Assembly: GCA_963783145.1 (NCBI GenBank)
Contig: CAWAMM010000007.1
Location: forward strand, 806,001-870,000
Direction: 5' to 3'
Length of the DNA: 64,000 nt
Source: DATGKG01 sp963783145
GTDB taxonomy: Bacteria > Desulfobacterota > Binatia > Binatales > Binataceae
Shown here: piece after piece, positions 52,975 to 61,839 of the stretch
How the letters are laid out: each line of letters opens with the position of its first letter
Position numbering within the stretch: position 1 is the stretch's first letter
Notes under the pieces: generated by a model
What the model was told of the DNA's origin: nothing
The model's database searches: none
Seen by the model: the letters and a program-made list of their open reading frames with translations, nothing else
Position numbers and translations under genes: made by a program

Positions 52975-54000
52975 TCAGGTCGCGGGAAAAACGTGACACG
53001 CGACCGCATGCTCGCCGTGGCCCCGCTGAAGCGGCGGCTCCGTCGTCCGGCAGATATCCTTCGCATATGCACAGCGTGGATGGAAGCTGCAGCCGCCCGG
53101 CGGATTGACCGGACTCGGCACTTCGCCCGGAAGTTTCACGCGTTCGGGCTTGCCCACCGCGCTCACCGACGGAATCGCCGACAGCAGCGCGCGTGTGTAG
53201 GGATGGCGCGGGTTCGCGTAAATCTCGTCGCGCCCGGCGATCTCGACGATCTTGCCCAGGTACATAATCGCCACGCGATTGCTGATGTGCTCAACCACCC
53301 GCAGATCGTGCGCGATAAACAAATACGTCAACTTAAGCTGCTCCTGTAGGTCCTGCAGCAGGTTGATGATTTGCGCCTGGATGGAAACATCGAGCGCCGA
53401 GACCGGCTCATCGAGGACGAGGAAGCGCGGCTTGACCGCGAGCGCCCTCGCGATGCCGATGCGCTGGCGCTGCCCGCCGGAAAATTCGTGCGGATAGCGC
53501 GTCATCGCATCGGGCGCCATCCCGACCATCTTCAACAGCTCGGCGATGCGATCGAGTTTTTCTTTCCCGCGCGCGAGGCGATGAATCTCGATTCCCTCGC
53601 CCACGATCGATCGCACCCGCATGCGCGGATTGAGCGAGGCATAGGGGTCCTGAAACACCAACTGCATGTCGCGGCGCAGATGCCGCAACTCCGCGCGGGT
53701 CAGCGTCGAGAGGTCGCGGCCTTCGAAAAAGACCTTCCCTGAGGTGGGCTCGATGAGCCGGAGGATGAGTCTTCCTAACGTCGATTTTCCGGAGCCCGAT
53801 TCGCCCACCAGCCCCAGCGTTTCGCCCGCGACAATTTCCAGGTTGACGCTGGTGACCGCTTTGACGGTGAGTTTGCCGCCGCCGAGCACGCCTGATGATC
53901 CCGCCGCAAATTCCTTTGAGACGTTCTCAGTCCGAACCAGCGCGCCGGCCGCGGCGACGGCGGCACTCTGGACGGCACTAGACGCGGATGCAGGCGACAT
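52975..54000 (-). CDS. oppF: Peptide ABC transporter ATP-binding protein OppF-type
   Basis: 341 residues. Walker A is GESGSGKST, the signature is FSGGQRQRIGIARALA and Walker B is FLVLDEPVSALD. The C-terminal oligo/dipeptide extension (LPGEVPSPVNPPGGCSFHPRC) with two Cys marks the Opp/Dpp family. An N-terminal Ala-rich stretch of ~20 precedes the domain. It overlaps the oppD stop by 23 bases. Confidence 0.94.
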   Translation of the reverse strand: MSPASASSAVQSAAVAAAGALVRTENVSKEFAAGSSGVLGGGKLTVKAVTSVNLEIVAGETLGLVGESGSGKSTLGRLILRLIEPTSGKVFFEGRDLSTLTRAELRHLRRDMQLVFQDPYASLNPRMRVRSIVGEGIEIHRLARGKEKLDRIAELLKMVGMAPDAMTRYPHEFSGGQRQRIGIARALAVKPRFLVLDEPVSALDVSIQAQIINLLQDLQEQLKLTYLFIAHDLRVVEHISNRVAIMYLGKIVEIAGRDEIYANPRHPYTRALLSAIPSVSAVGKPERVKLPGEVPSPVNPPGGCSFHPRCAYAKDICRTTEPPLQRGHGEHAVACHVFPAT

Positions 54001-54937
54001 GATGGTTTGGTCTCTTCTCCTCCAATGGAGGATCTATCTTAGCGCAGTTGGGTATCGCCACCGGGCAGCGCGGATGAAATCGGCATCCTGACGGCGGATT
54101 GAGCGCGCTCGGAATCGTACCCGGAATCGCCTGCAAGCGATGGTGCCGGGTACCATCGACGCCGGGAATAGAATCTAGCAGTCCCTTGGTATACGGATTG
54201 AGCGGCTCCTTAAATAGCGCCGCGCATGGCGCCTGTTCCATCACCCGCGCGGCGTAAAGAATCGTCACCGCATCGGCATATTCGGCGACGATGCCCAGAT
54301 CGTGCGTGACCAGGATCACCGCGAGCTTCAGGCGCGATTGCAGGTCGGCTAGCAGGTCAAGAATCTGCGCCTGGATAGTGACATCGAGCGCGGTGGTCGG
54401 CTCATCGGCGATCAGCAACTGCGGATTGCACGACAGCGCCATCGCGATCATCACGCGCTGCCGCATCCCACCCGACAATTGATGCGGATAGTCGTCGACG
54501 CGCCGCTGCGGGTCCGCGATTCCGACCGTCCTGAGTGCCTCGATCGCGCGCTCGCGCGCCTCGCCGCGTGAGGTCTTCTGATGGAGGCGGACGGCCTCCG
54601 CGATTTGGCTGCCGATGGTGAAGACCGGGTTGAGCGAGGTCATCGGCTCCTGGAAGATCATCGCGATCTTGGCGCCGCGAATTGAGCGCATCTCCGGCTC
54701 GGGCAATTTGACCAGGTCGCGCCCTTCGAAGAGGACCTCGCCGCCGACGATTTTCGCGCTCTCGGGGAGCAGCCGCATGATGGACAGGACGGAGGCGGTT
54801 TTTCCCGATCCCGACTCGCCGACGATTCCCATCAGCTTGCCGGGTTCGACGGAAAAGCTGACGCCATCCACCGCGCGGACCTCGCCGTCGTCGGTGAAGA
54901 ATGATGTCCGGAGGGACTTTACTTCGAGCAGCGCCAC
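53978..54937 (-). CDS. oppD: Peptide ABC transporter ATP-binding protein OppD-type
   Basis: 319 residues. Walker A is GESGSGKTAS, the signature is LSGGMRQRVMIAMAL and Walker B is LLIADEPTTALD. The C-terminal oligo-peptide tail (IPGTIPSALNPPSGCRFHPRC) is present. It is separated from oppC by 278 bases containing a mobile-type repeat, so it may rely on a separate promoter. Confidence 0.95.
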   Translation of the reverse strand: MALLEVKSLRTSFFTDDGEVRAVDGVSFSVEPGKLMGIVGESGSGKTASVLSIMRLLPESAKIVGGEVLFEGRDLVKLPEPEMRSIRGAKIAMIFQEPMTSLNPVFTIGSQIAEAVRLHQKTSRGEARERAIEALRTVGIADPQRRVDDYPHQLSGGMRQRVMIAMALSCNPQLLIADEPTTALDVTIQAQILDLLADLQSRLKLAVILVTHDLGIVAEYADAVTILYAARVMEQAPCAALFKEPLNPYTKGLLDSIPGVDGTRHHRLQAIPGTIPSALNPPSGCRFHPRCPVAIPNCAKIDPPLEEKRPNHHVACIRV

Positions 54938-55215
54938 CTGGGGCTTAAGTTATCATCGAGGCGAACAGCGTCCATAGCGGGTGGCGCTTCGGAATGACAG
55001 GAAAACCGGCGCCGGGTAAAAAGGGGCGAGGTGGTTGCGGGAGCATTCTTTTGGTTCGCGATTCTAAGGCAGGCGTCCTTTTCATTTTGTCATTCTGAGG
55101 CAAGCTTGCGCCGCCGAAGAATGACAGAAATAAAAACTCTGGCTTCAAAAATGACAGAGCGACGGAATGACAGAAACGAGCGCTGGGCTTGCCGCATCAG
55201 AATGACGAGAGAAAA
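54938..55215. other. Gap inside the opp operon with repeat element
   Basis: 278 bases between the oppC stop and oppD start. It is rich in AATGACAG-type motifs (at about 54991, 55121, 55148, 55167 and 55199), in both orientations. No gene is present. It includes the inverted repeat at 55088-55126. Confidence 0.6.
55088..55126. repeat. TGTCATTCT...AGAATGACA dispersed-type repeat
   Basis: TGTCATTCT (55088-55096) pairs with AGAATGACA (55118-55126), with GAGGC and GCCGCCGAAG between. This is the well-known GTCATTCTGAG...GAAGAATGAC repeat seen between genes in many environmental bacteria. More decayed AATGACAG copies surround it. Confidence 0.75.
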
Positions 55216-56304
55216 TCAGCGCCGAGTGGACGGGTCGAGGCGGTCGCGCAGGTGGTCGCCGAGGAAATTAAACGACATCACCGCGAGGAAGATGAAAAGC
55301 CCCGGAATCAGAATCCATGGATAGCGCGCCAGATTCTGCACATCCTCGGCCTGTGCCAGCAGATTACCCCAACTCGAGGCCGGTTCCTGAATGCCGAGGC
55401 CCAGCAGCGAGAGCGCACTCTCACCCAGGATGAAGCCCGGAATCGAAAGCGTCGCCGCGACGATCGCGTAGCCCAGCACCGACGGCATCACATGCCGCGT
55501 CAGCACGCGCCATCGCGAGCCGCCCAGCGCGCGCGCCGCTTCGACAAAGGGAACGGAGCGCACCGAGGCCGCCATCCCGCGGATAATGCGCGCGAAGCCT
55601 GCCCAACTGATGAAGCTCATGATCGCGACGATCATGAAAAAGGTCGCGACCGCGCTCATGCCGGAAGGAATGATCGCCGCCAGTGCGAGCAGGAAATAAA
55701 ATGACGGCAACGACATCTCGATTTCCGACCATCGCATGATGAGATTGTCGAGCAGTCCGCCCACGTAACCGGAAAGCGCGCCTACCGTGATGCCGAGGCC
55801 GAAGCTGATCGTGACGCCGATGAGTCCGACGAACATCGAGACGCGTGAACCGTAGACGATGCGCGAAAAAAGATCGCGCCCGAGGCCCTCGCTACCCATT
55901 AAAAAAAACGGCGGCGCTCCGGGTTCGGTGGTGAAGAGGTGCCCATACGACAGCAGGTGGACAAAAGTTCTGATGCTCCGGTCTTCGGTGAATTTGCGCG
56001 CCTGCGCGTCGACCATCGTCATTGGATACGCATAGAAAAACGCGTGCGACCATTCGGATGGCGGGCTGAGATGCAGCGCCATCGGCGGACAATCGGGCAA
56101 GCGCCGATTCTGATAGGTGGGATCGTAGGGCGCGATGACCGGCGACGCGATCGCGAGCAGATAGAACAGCAACAGGCAGAGCGCTGAGAATCGCACCGGC
56201 CACGATGCCATCCGCCACTCGCGCCGCAGGCCGTGCAGGAAACCCCGGCTTGGCTCCGGCGGAGCAATCTGCATCGGGATGTGAAGTTGCGGCGCGGCGC
56301 TCAT
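55216..56304 (-). CDS. oppC: Peptide ABC transporter permease OppC-type
   Basis: 362 residues. An N-terminal cytoplasmic tail is followed by TM1 (FSALCLLLFYLLAIASPVIAPY), a long periplasmic loop, and five more segments with the permease EAA loop (VEAARALGGSRWRVLTRHVMPS). The periplasmic loop between TM1 and TM2 is larger than in E. coli OppC. It overlaps oppB by 4 bases (ATGA). Confidence 0.93.
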   Translation of the reverse strand: MSAAPQLHIPMQIAPPEPSRGFLHGLRREWRMASWPVRFSALCLLLFYLLAIASPVIAPYDPTYQNRRLPDCPPMALHLSPPSEWSHAFFYAYPMTMVDAQARKFTEDRSIRTFVHLLSYGHLFTTEPGAPPFFLMGSEGLGRDLFSRIVYGSRVSMFVGLIGVTISFGLGITVGALSGYVGGLLDNLIMRWSEIEMSLPSFYFLLALAAIIPSGMSAVATFFMIVAIMSFISWAGFARIIRGMAASVRSVPFVEAARALGGSRWRVLTRHVMPSVLGYAIVAATLSIPGFILGESALSLLGLGIQEPASSWGNLLAQAEDVQNLARYPWILIPGLFIFLAVMSFNFLGDHLRDRLDPSTRR

Positions 56305-57308
56305 TGCGATCCCATCGACGAAAAGTCGACCCGCGGATCGACCGCGACCAGCGCGATGTCGGCGAGCAAGTTACCGAGCAGCAGCAGCACCGTGCCCATC
56401 AGCACCGAGCCCATCACGAGGTAGATATCGAGCGTGCGCACCGCTTCGAGGAGCAACAGCCCGAGGCCTTGCAGGTTCATCACTGCCTCGACCAGCGCGG
56501 CGCCGCCGAGTAGATCGGCGAGGCCATACCCCGCCATCGTGACGAAGGGATTCAGCGCGTTACGCAGCACGTGCTTGTAGATCACGGTGCGCTCGGAGAG
56601 GCCCTTGGCGCGCGCCGTGCGAACGAAATCGGAATTCTTGATTTCGAGGATTTGCGAGCGCATCAGACGCATCAGGGAGGCCATCCCCGCGACGCCGAGT
56701 ACGAATACCGGCAGCAGCAGGTGATTGATGCGGTCACCAATTTTGTTCACCCAATCAAGTTGCGCATAGTCGACCGAGTAGGTGCCGCCGACCGGAAACG
56801 ACCAGCCGAGGTAATGATCGAGGAAGGGTCCGGTGCGTAGCGCGACATACATCATCAGAAACGCGAGAAAGAAATTGGGCACCGACATGCCGAAGAATGC
56901 GAGAAAGGAAAGCACCCGATCCCAAATCGAGTTCTGCTTGACCGCAACGATGATTCCGATCGGAATCGCGATCATCCACGCGAAGAGCATGCTGGCCGCC
57001 GACAGGATGATCGTGTTGAACGCGCGCGAGCCGATCAGGCTCGTCACGCTGACGCGATAGGCGAGCGAAATGCCGAGGTTCAGATGCATCATCGCCCACA
57101 GCCACTTCGCATAGCGCACCATCAAGGGCTGATTGAGTCCGAACTCCGCCTCCATCTCCTTGATGAGTTGCGGCGAGATAGAAGGATTCATCTTGAGGTT
57201 GGAGAGGAAGTTGCCGGGCACCAGCGACATCACGAGGAACGACAGAAACGTGATTCCGAGGATGAGCGGAATCATGTTGAGAATTCGGCGCAGGAGAAAT
57301 TTTCCCAT
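56301..57308 (-). CDS. oppB: Peptide ABC transporter permease OppB-type
   Basis: 335 residues from ATG 57308, where the family start GKFLLRRILNMIPLILGITFLSF begins. The EAA loop is FVRTARAKGLSERTVIYKHVLRNAL. Six membrane segments are predicted. It lies 28 bases after oppA. The frame extends upstream to 57422 but that is within oppA. Confidence 0.93.
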   Translation of the reverse strand: MGKFLLRRILNMIPLILGITFLSFLVMSLVPGNFLSNLKMNPSISPQLIKEMEAEFGLNQPLMVRYAKWLWAMMHLNLGISLAYRVSVTSLIGSRAFNTIILSAASMLFAWMIAIPIGIIVAVKQNSIWDRVLSFLAFFGMSVPNFFLAFLMMYVALRTGPFLDHYLGWSFPVGGTYSVDYAQLDWVNKIGDRINHLLLPVFVLGVAGMASLMRLMRSQILEIKNSDFVRTARAKGLSERTVIYKHVLRNALNPFVTMAGYGLADLLGGAALVEAVMNLQGLGLLLLEAVRTLDIYLVMGSVLMGTVLLLLGNLLADIALVAVDPRVDFSSMGSQ

Positions 57309-57336
57309 CGTTGAGGTGAGGCGGCGATTCGCGCGC

Positions 57337-59037
57337 TCATTCCTTGAACTGAATGTATTCCGGCCGGTAGTACCCGAGCGGCGTGACTTGGAGGTTTTCC
57401 AGCTTGTTGGTGTAGGCGACATACTGAAGCTGCAGCACCGTTTCGATGATCGGCAGTTGATCGTGCAGGATCTCCTGGATGCGCCAGTAATACGGCACGC
57501 GTTTTTGGGGATCCATTTCCGCGGCGCCCTCGACCAGCAGCTTATCGATCTCGGCTTCCCACAGCGTCGCGGGTTTTTCCTCGCCCGGGTTCCAGATATG
57601 CAGCGGACCGGCAGAATTGAGGAAGTTGGCGCCGCCGTTGGGATCGATGGTGCCGGTAAAACCGAGCAGCACGCAGTCCCAATCGAAGTTGTCGTCGATC
57701 TTTTCGATCATGGTGGTGAATTCGAGCGGCCGGTAGTTCACCTTGATGCCCAGGCTCGCGAGGTCCTGCTTGAAGATGGCGCACATCTGATTGCGCAGAT
57801 TGATACCCGCGCTCGTCATCAGGTTGAACTCCAACGGATTTCCTTTTGGATCGACGCGCACGCCGGGACTCACCAGATGATAGCCGCCGGCCTCCAGTAA
57901 CTGCGCGGCTTCCTGCAGGTTGTAGTCATAATCCTTCAAATTGGGATTGTAGAAGAGCTTATTGGCGGGCGAGATTTCCGACACCGCCGGAACTCCCATC
58001 CCATGGAAGCAGAGGCTGATCATGCCCTGCTTGTCGACCGAATGCGCGATGGCGCGCATGAAATTGAGATCGGTAAACCATTTAAGCTTCGGATCTGTTT
58101 GCCCATCGCGCACGTAGTGACGCGGGTTGCGGTTGAATGCGAAAAACAACTCGCCGTTGTCGACGCCGGCTTCCTTGATCGTGAGGTTGAGGCGTTGCGC
58201 CTTCTCGCGCAGATCGACCGCCTCATCGGGACGGAGATCGTAGCGGCCGTAGACATCGGTCTGACCGGAGAGAAATTTCAGATAGCCCGCATTCGCGTCG
58301 GGCACGATGAGGATGGTCTCGCCGCGCAGACGCGGGAGCGGATTACCCTGCGCATCTTTCATCCAGAATTCCGGGTTGCGCGTGAATTGCGCCATCTGCG
58401 CGGGCACGTAGCGAATCATCTGATACGGCCCCAGCCCGACGAGATCCTTCGGCGGCGTGTTGATGTTCCAGGTCTGGTTGAAATGGCCGGCGTTGTAGAT
58501 CGGCTCCAGGATGTGCGCGGGAATGATGCCGAATCCGATCGAGTACATCAGCGGCGCGAACGGATGCGGCAAGCGAAACGTGACCGTGTAATCGTCGGGC
58601 GTCTCGACTGCCATCTCCTTGCCATCGATCAGGAGGATCGAGCGCGCCGAGTTGGGCACGCGCTTGTCGTACATCACCTTCATCGTGAAGGCGACGTCAT
58701 GCGAGGTGAACGGGGCGCCATCCATCCACTTGATGCCGTGGCGAAGGTGGAACGTGATCGACTTCTGATCGACCGCAATCTCCCAGCTCTCCGCGAGATC
58801 GGGCTCCGGTAATGCGGTCACTTCGTTGATACGAATTAAGCCCTCGAAAATATCGTTAATGACGGTGGCTGAATACAAATCGCTCGCGATCACGGGGTTG
58901 AAGGTACGCGGATCGCCGACCATCGAGGTGTACATGACCTGCTGCTTCGCGTGATTGTCGCTCGCATGCTGGACGCGGCACCCGATGATCGCAATCGCCG
59001 CCATCGCGGCAATGATCCCTCGAACGAGCTTAGCCAT
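57337..59037 (-). CDS. oppA: Peptide/solute-binding lipoprotein OppA-type
   Basis: 566 residues. A lipobox AIIGC (Cys ~20) anchors it. SBP_bac_5 features are TFNPVIASDLYSATVINDIFEGL, LAESWEIAVDQKSITFHLRHGIKWMDGAPFTSHDV and WDCVLLGFTGTIDPNGGANF. It captures peptides or related solutes for the OppBCDF importer. Its ATG overlaps the end of the upstream lipoprotein gene by 8 bases. Confidence 0.95.
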   Translation of the reverse strand: MAKLVRGIIAAMAAIAIIGCRVQHASDNHAKQQVMYTSMVGDPRTFNPVIASDLYSATVINDIFEGLIRINEVTALPEPDLAESWEIAVDQKSITFHLRHGIKWMDGAPFTSHDVAFTMKVMYDKRVPNSARSILLIDGKEMAVETPDDYTVTFRLPHPFAPLMYSIGFGIIPAHILEPIYNAGHFNQTWNINTPPKDLVGLGPYQMIRYVPAQMAQFTRNPEFWMKDAQGNPLPRLRGETILIVPDANAGYLKFLSGQTDVYGRYDLRPDEAVDLREKAQRLNLTIKEAGVDNGELFFAFNRNPRHYVRDGQTDPKLKWFTDLNFMRAIAHSVDKQGMISLCFHGMGVPAVSEISPANKLFYNPNLKDYDYNLQEAAQLLEAGGYHLVSPGVRVDPKGNPLEFNLMTSAGINLRNQMCAIFKQDLASLGIKVNYRPLEFTTMIEKIDDNFDWDCVLLGFTGTIDPNGGANFLNSAGPLHIWNPGEEKPATLWEAEIDKLLVEGAAEMDPQKRVPYYWRIQEILHDQLPIIETVLQLQYVAYTNKLENLQVTPLGYYRPEYIQFKE

Positions 59038-59836
59038 CGTGACGGCCTTTCACCGAGGGCATCATGCCGAGGTCGACTTGCTTCGCATCGGGTCCGGGCG
59101 TGAGCGTGAAAACCGAATCGGCGATGGCGCCATTCACGATGGGACGCTTATAGACGAAGCTCACGCGCGTTTGGGCGGCGGGAAAATCGGCGTCGACCTT
59201 GTAGGCGAACATCACTCCACCGATATCATGATAATCGGCGTAGCGGATCTCGAAATCTATCGCGCCCGCCGCAGTTCGCTTACGCACCATCGCAAGCTGC
59301 CCGTCCTGGAAACCTAACTCGCGCCGCGAAAGATCCGCCTCGGCATATGCCAGGACGGTCATATCGCCTTCGGTCGTGACCGCATCGGGTGGCGAGGTGG
59401 TTTGCGCCTCGGGCACAATGCCCATCAGCAGACCGACCGCATCGCGCGGCGCCATCGGGATGCGCGCAAATCGCGCCAGAGTGGCCGCATCGGCAGTGCC
59501 GCGCATGAGCGTGTTCTTCGAGGGCTCGAAAATCTGCAGACGCGAGTCCTGCGCCGCGACGATGAGTGCGACACCGAAGGGCGACATCGCCTCGACGCGC
59601 AGGCTGGCCGGGCGTCGCACCACGATGTCCTCGCGCGCCTTAACGTGATCGGCGCCATTGGTGTATTCCATCACGGCGCTGGTCTGGAGCGACTCCAACG
59701 CGCGATCGCGATGCGCCATGGCTTCCGTCAACGGTGAAATGTTGAGCTTGCCGACCGCCGCGGGAGCTTCAGCTTCGGGAGGAGTGGTCGTTGCGCATCC
59801 GGGAAGAATCAGCAGTAGGGCTGACAGGACGAGCAT
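59030..59836 (-). CDS. Outer-membrane lipoprotein (DUF4292/LolB-like)
   Basis: 268 residues. Short signal peptide with lipobox ILPGC (Cys ~14), then a LolB-like half-barrel with LQTSAVMEYTNGADHVKAREDIVVRRPASLRVEAMSPFGVAL and QLAMVRKRTAAGAIDFEIRYADYHDIGGVMFAYKVDADFP. Likely an outer-membrane lipoprotein that binds lipids. It sits between the TPR lipoprotein and oppA in one transcript. Confidence 0.78.
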   Translation of the reverse strand: MLVLSALLLILPGCATTTPPEAEAPAAVGKLNISPLTEAMAHRDRALESLQTSAVMEYTNGADHVKAREDIVVRRPASLRVEAMSPFGVALIVAAQDSRLQIFEPSKNTLMRGTADAATLARFARIPMAPRDAVGLLMGIVPEAQTTSPPDAVTTEGDMTVLAYAEADLSRRELGFQDGQLAMVRKRTAAGAIDFEIRYADYHDIGGVMFAYKVDADFPAAQTRVSFVYKRPIVNGAIADSVFTLTPGPDAKQVDLGMMPSVKGRHDG

Positions 59837-59891
59837 CGAAAGCCGGCCGGTAGCCGCAGAGGCATACGTCGCGGGAGCGATGAGGAAATCC

Positions 59892-61679
59892 TCAGTGGCC
59901 GGCAGAGGCCGCGCCCCCGCCCATCGCGGTACGCAGGTCCTGGATCTTGTCCTTCAGGCGCGATTGCTGATCGCTCTCCTGCGACTTTTTGAGCGCGTCG
60001 TCGTACGTGCGGCTGGCTTCCTTGAGCTTGCCCATCTTGCGATAGGCGTCACCGAGATGCTCAGTGATAGTCGGGTCGTTGTTGGTGATAGTTACCGCGC
60101 GCTCAAGCTCCTCGACCGCGCGCTTATACTCACCCTTCTGATAGTAGACCCAGCCGAGGCTGTCGACGTAAAAACCATCCTCGGGCTCGACCGTCAGCGC
60201 GCGCTTGATGAGGCTTTCGGCTTCGTCCAGATTCTGCCCCGATTCCGCGTAGGTGTAGCCGAGGTAGTTGAGCGCCTGCGCGTTTTTCGGATTGAGCGCG
60301 ATGGCTTTTTTCATTTCGTCGACCCCGGCATCCTTCTGCTTGGTTTCATCGAGCAGGGCGCCGAGGGTGAAATGGAATTTGTCGCTCTTGGGATCGATCG
60401 CGATCATCTTTCGAGTAATGTCGATCGCGGTCGGATAGTCCTTCTTTTCCTGATAGATGCCGACGATGAAGCCCATGTACTCGGTATCGTTAGGCTTCTG
60501 TTTGAGCGCTTCGTTCAGGGCCGCGATCGCGTCGTCATACTGATTGGCCTTGTCATAGAGATAGGCGAGCTGCAGGCGCGAATCGACGTAGTGGTCGCTC
60601 GATTCCGGAATCTTGTTGTACTCGGCGATTGCCTTATCGTTCTCATCCAGCTCGGTGTAGGTGGTGCCGAGATAGTAGTGGACGCGGTAATTGTCCGGTT
60701 CGGAGCCGAGCACCAAATTGAACTCAGTAGCGGCGCGATCGTAGTCGCCGCGCTCGAGATAGAGCAGGCCAATCTTCATGCGCGTATCGGCTGGGTTGGT
60801 CTCGACGCCTTCCAGCTTCTTCAGATCGGTCAGCGCGCTCTCAAAGTTCTTCTGTCCGACATGAAGCTGCGCCAACAGCTTGAGCGCCTGCTGATTGTTC
60901 GGATTAACCTCGATGACCTTGTTGTAATATTCTTCGGCCTGCTTCGGCTTGCCCTCGATCTCGCGCAGCATCGCCATGTCGAGCAGCACCAACTCTGACT
61001 GCGGGTTGAGGTTGAGCGCCTTGGCGTAGTAGTCCTCGGCGGCGGGATAATTCTTCGATGCCACCATCACCCGGCCCGCGTAGTAGTAGCCGAGAAAGGA
61101 ATTCGGGTCGGCGTCGATGAGCTTTTTGAAGGTGGCCTCAGCGGCGGTATAGTCCTCGCGCTTGGCGTAGAGGGTGCCGAGGTAAAGATAAGCCTCCTGG
61201 TTCTTGGGGTCAGCGCGCAGCACCGATTTGTAATCCTGCTCGGCATTCGCATCGTTGCCGAGCGCGGAGTTGATGCCGGCGGCGAGCAGTAGCGCGTCGG
61301 GGTCATCCGGCTTTACCGCAATCGCATGATTGACCTGCTCGAGTGCCTCTTTCAGCCGGCCCGAGCGGACATACATGGTGGCGAGCTGAACCCGCAATTC
61401 CGCGCTGTTGGGGTCGTACTTGACCGCCTCTTCGTACTGAGTGAGAGCCTCGGCGCGATCGCCCTCGTTCATGGCGTACTCAGCCTTGAGGAAGGCGCTC
61501 ATCGCCTTGGCATCGTCGGGGATCTCGACCGTGGGGGTGCCGCCGAATGGATTTACACCATCGGTGCTGACGGTTTGCGTGTAACCTTGATGCGGTCGTT
61601 GAATCGAGGTGCATCCGGCGAAGATCGCCGAAACCACGGCCAAAATCACGATCGCGGACGTGGAGGGAACTTTGCGCAT
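59892..61679 (-). CDS. TPR-repeat lipoprotein
   Basis: 595 residues from ATG 61679. Signal peptide with lipobox AIFAGC, then about 12 TPR units such as AEALTQYEEAVKYDPNSAELRVQLATMY and PAAEDYYAKALNLNPQSELVLLDMAML. Probably a scaffold at the outer membrane. It heads the minus-strand block with the LolB-like lipoprotein. Confidence 0.9.
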   Translation of the reverse strand: MRKVPSTSAIVILAVVSAIFAGCTSIQRPHQGYTQTVSTDGVNPFGGTPTVEIPDDAKAMSAFLKAEYAMNEGDRAEALTQYEEAVKYDPNSAELRVQLATMYVRSGRLKEALEQVNHAIAVKPDDPDALLLAAGINSALGNDANAEQDYKSVLRADPKNQEAYLYLGTLYAKREDYTAAEATFKKLIDADPNSFLGYYYAGRVMVASKNYPAAEDYYAKALNLNPQSELVLLDMAMLREIEGKPKQAEEYYNKVIEVNPNNQQALKLLAQLHVGQKNFESALTDLKKLEGVETNPADTRMKIGLLYLERGDYDRAATEFNLVLGSEPDNYRVHYYLGTTYTELDENDKAIAEYNKIPESSDHYVDSRLQLAYLYDKANQYDDAIAALNEALKQKPNDTEYMGFIVGIYQEKKDYPTAIDITRKMIAIDPKSDKFHFTLGALLDETKQKDAGVDEMKKAIALNPKNAQALNYLGYTYAESGQNLDEAESLIKRALTVEPEDGFYVDSLGWVYYQKGEYKRAVEELERAVTITNNDPTITEHLGDAYRKMGKLKEASRTYDDALKKSQESDQQSRLKDKIQDLRTAMGGGAASAGH

Positions 61680-61839
61680 GAAACGGGAATCTCGCGAGTG
61701 TCCTTGAATCACAGCTAACATGACACTTTTAGACCGTCAACGCATCGTGGGTAATAATCAAATTTCCGGCTCACTGATCGACATTATTATGGTTTTACCT
61801 CTTTGACGCGACCCGCCAACCGCGGTTACAGCAATCTTC

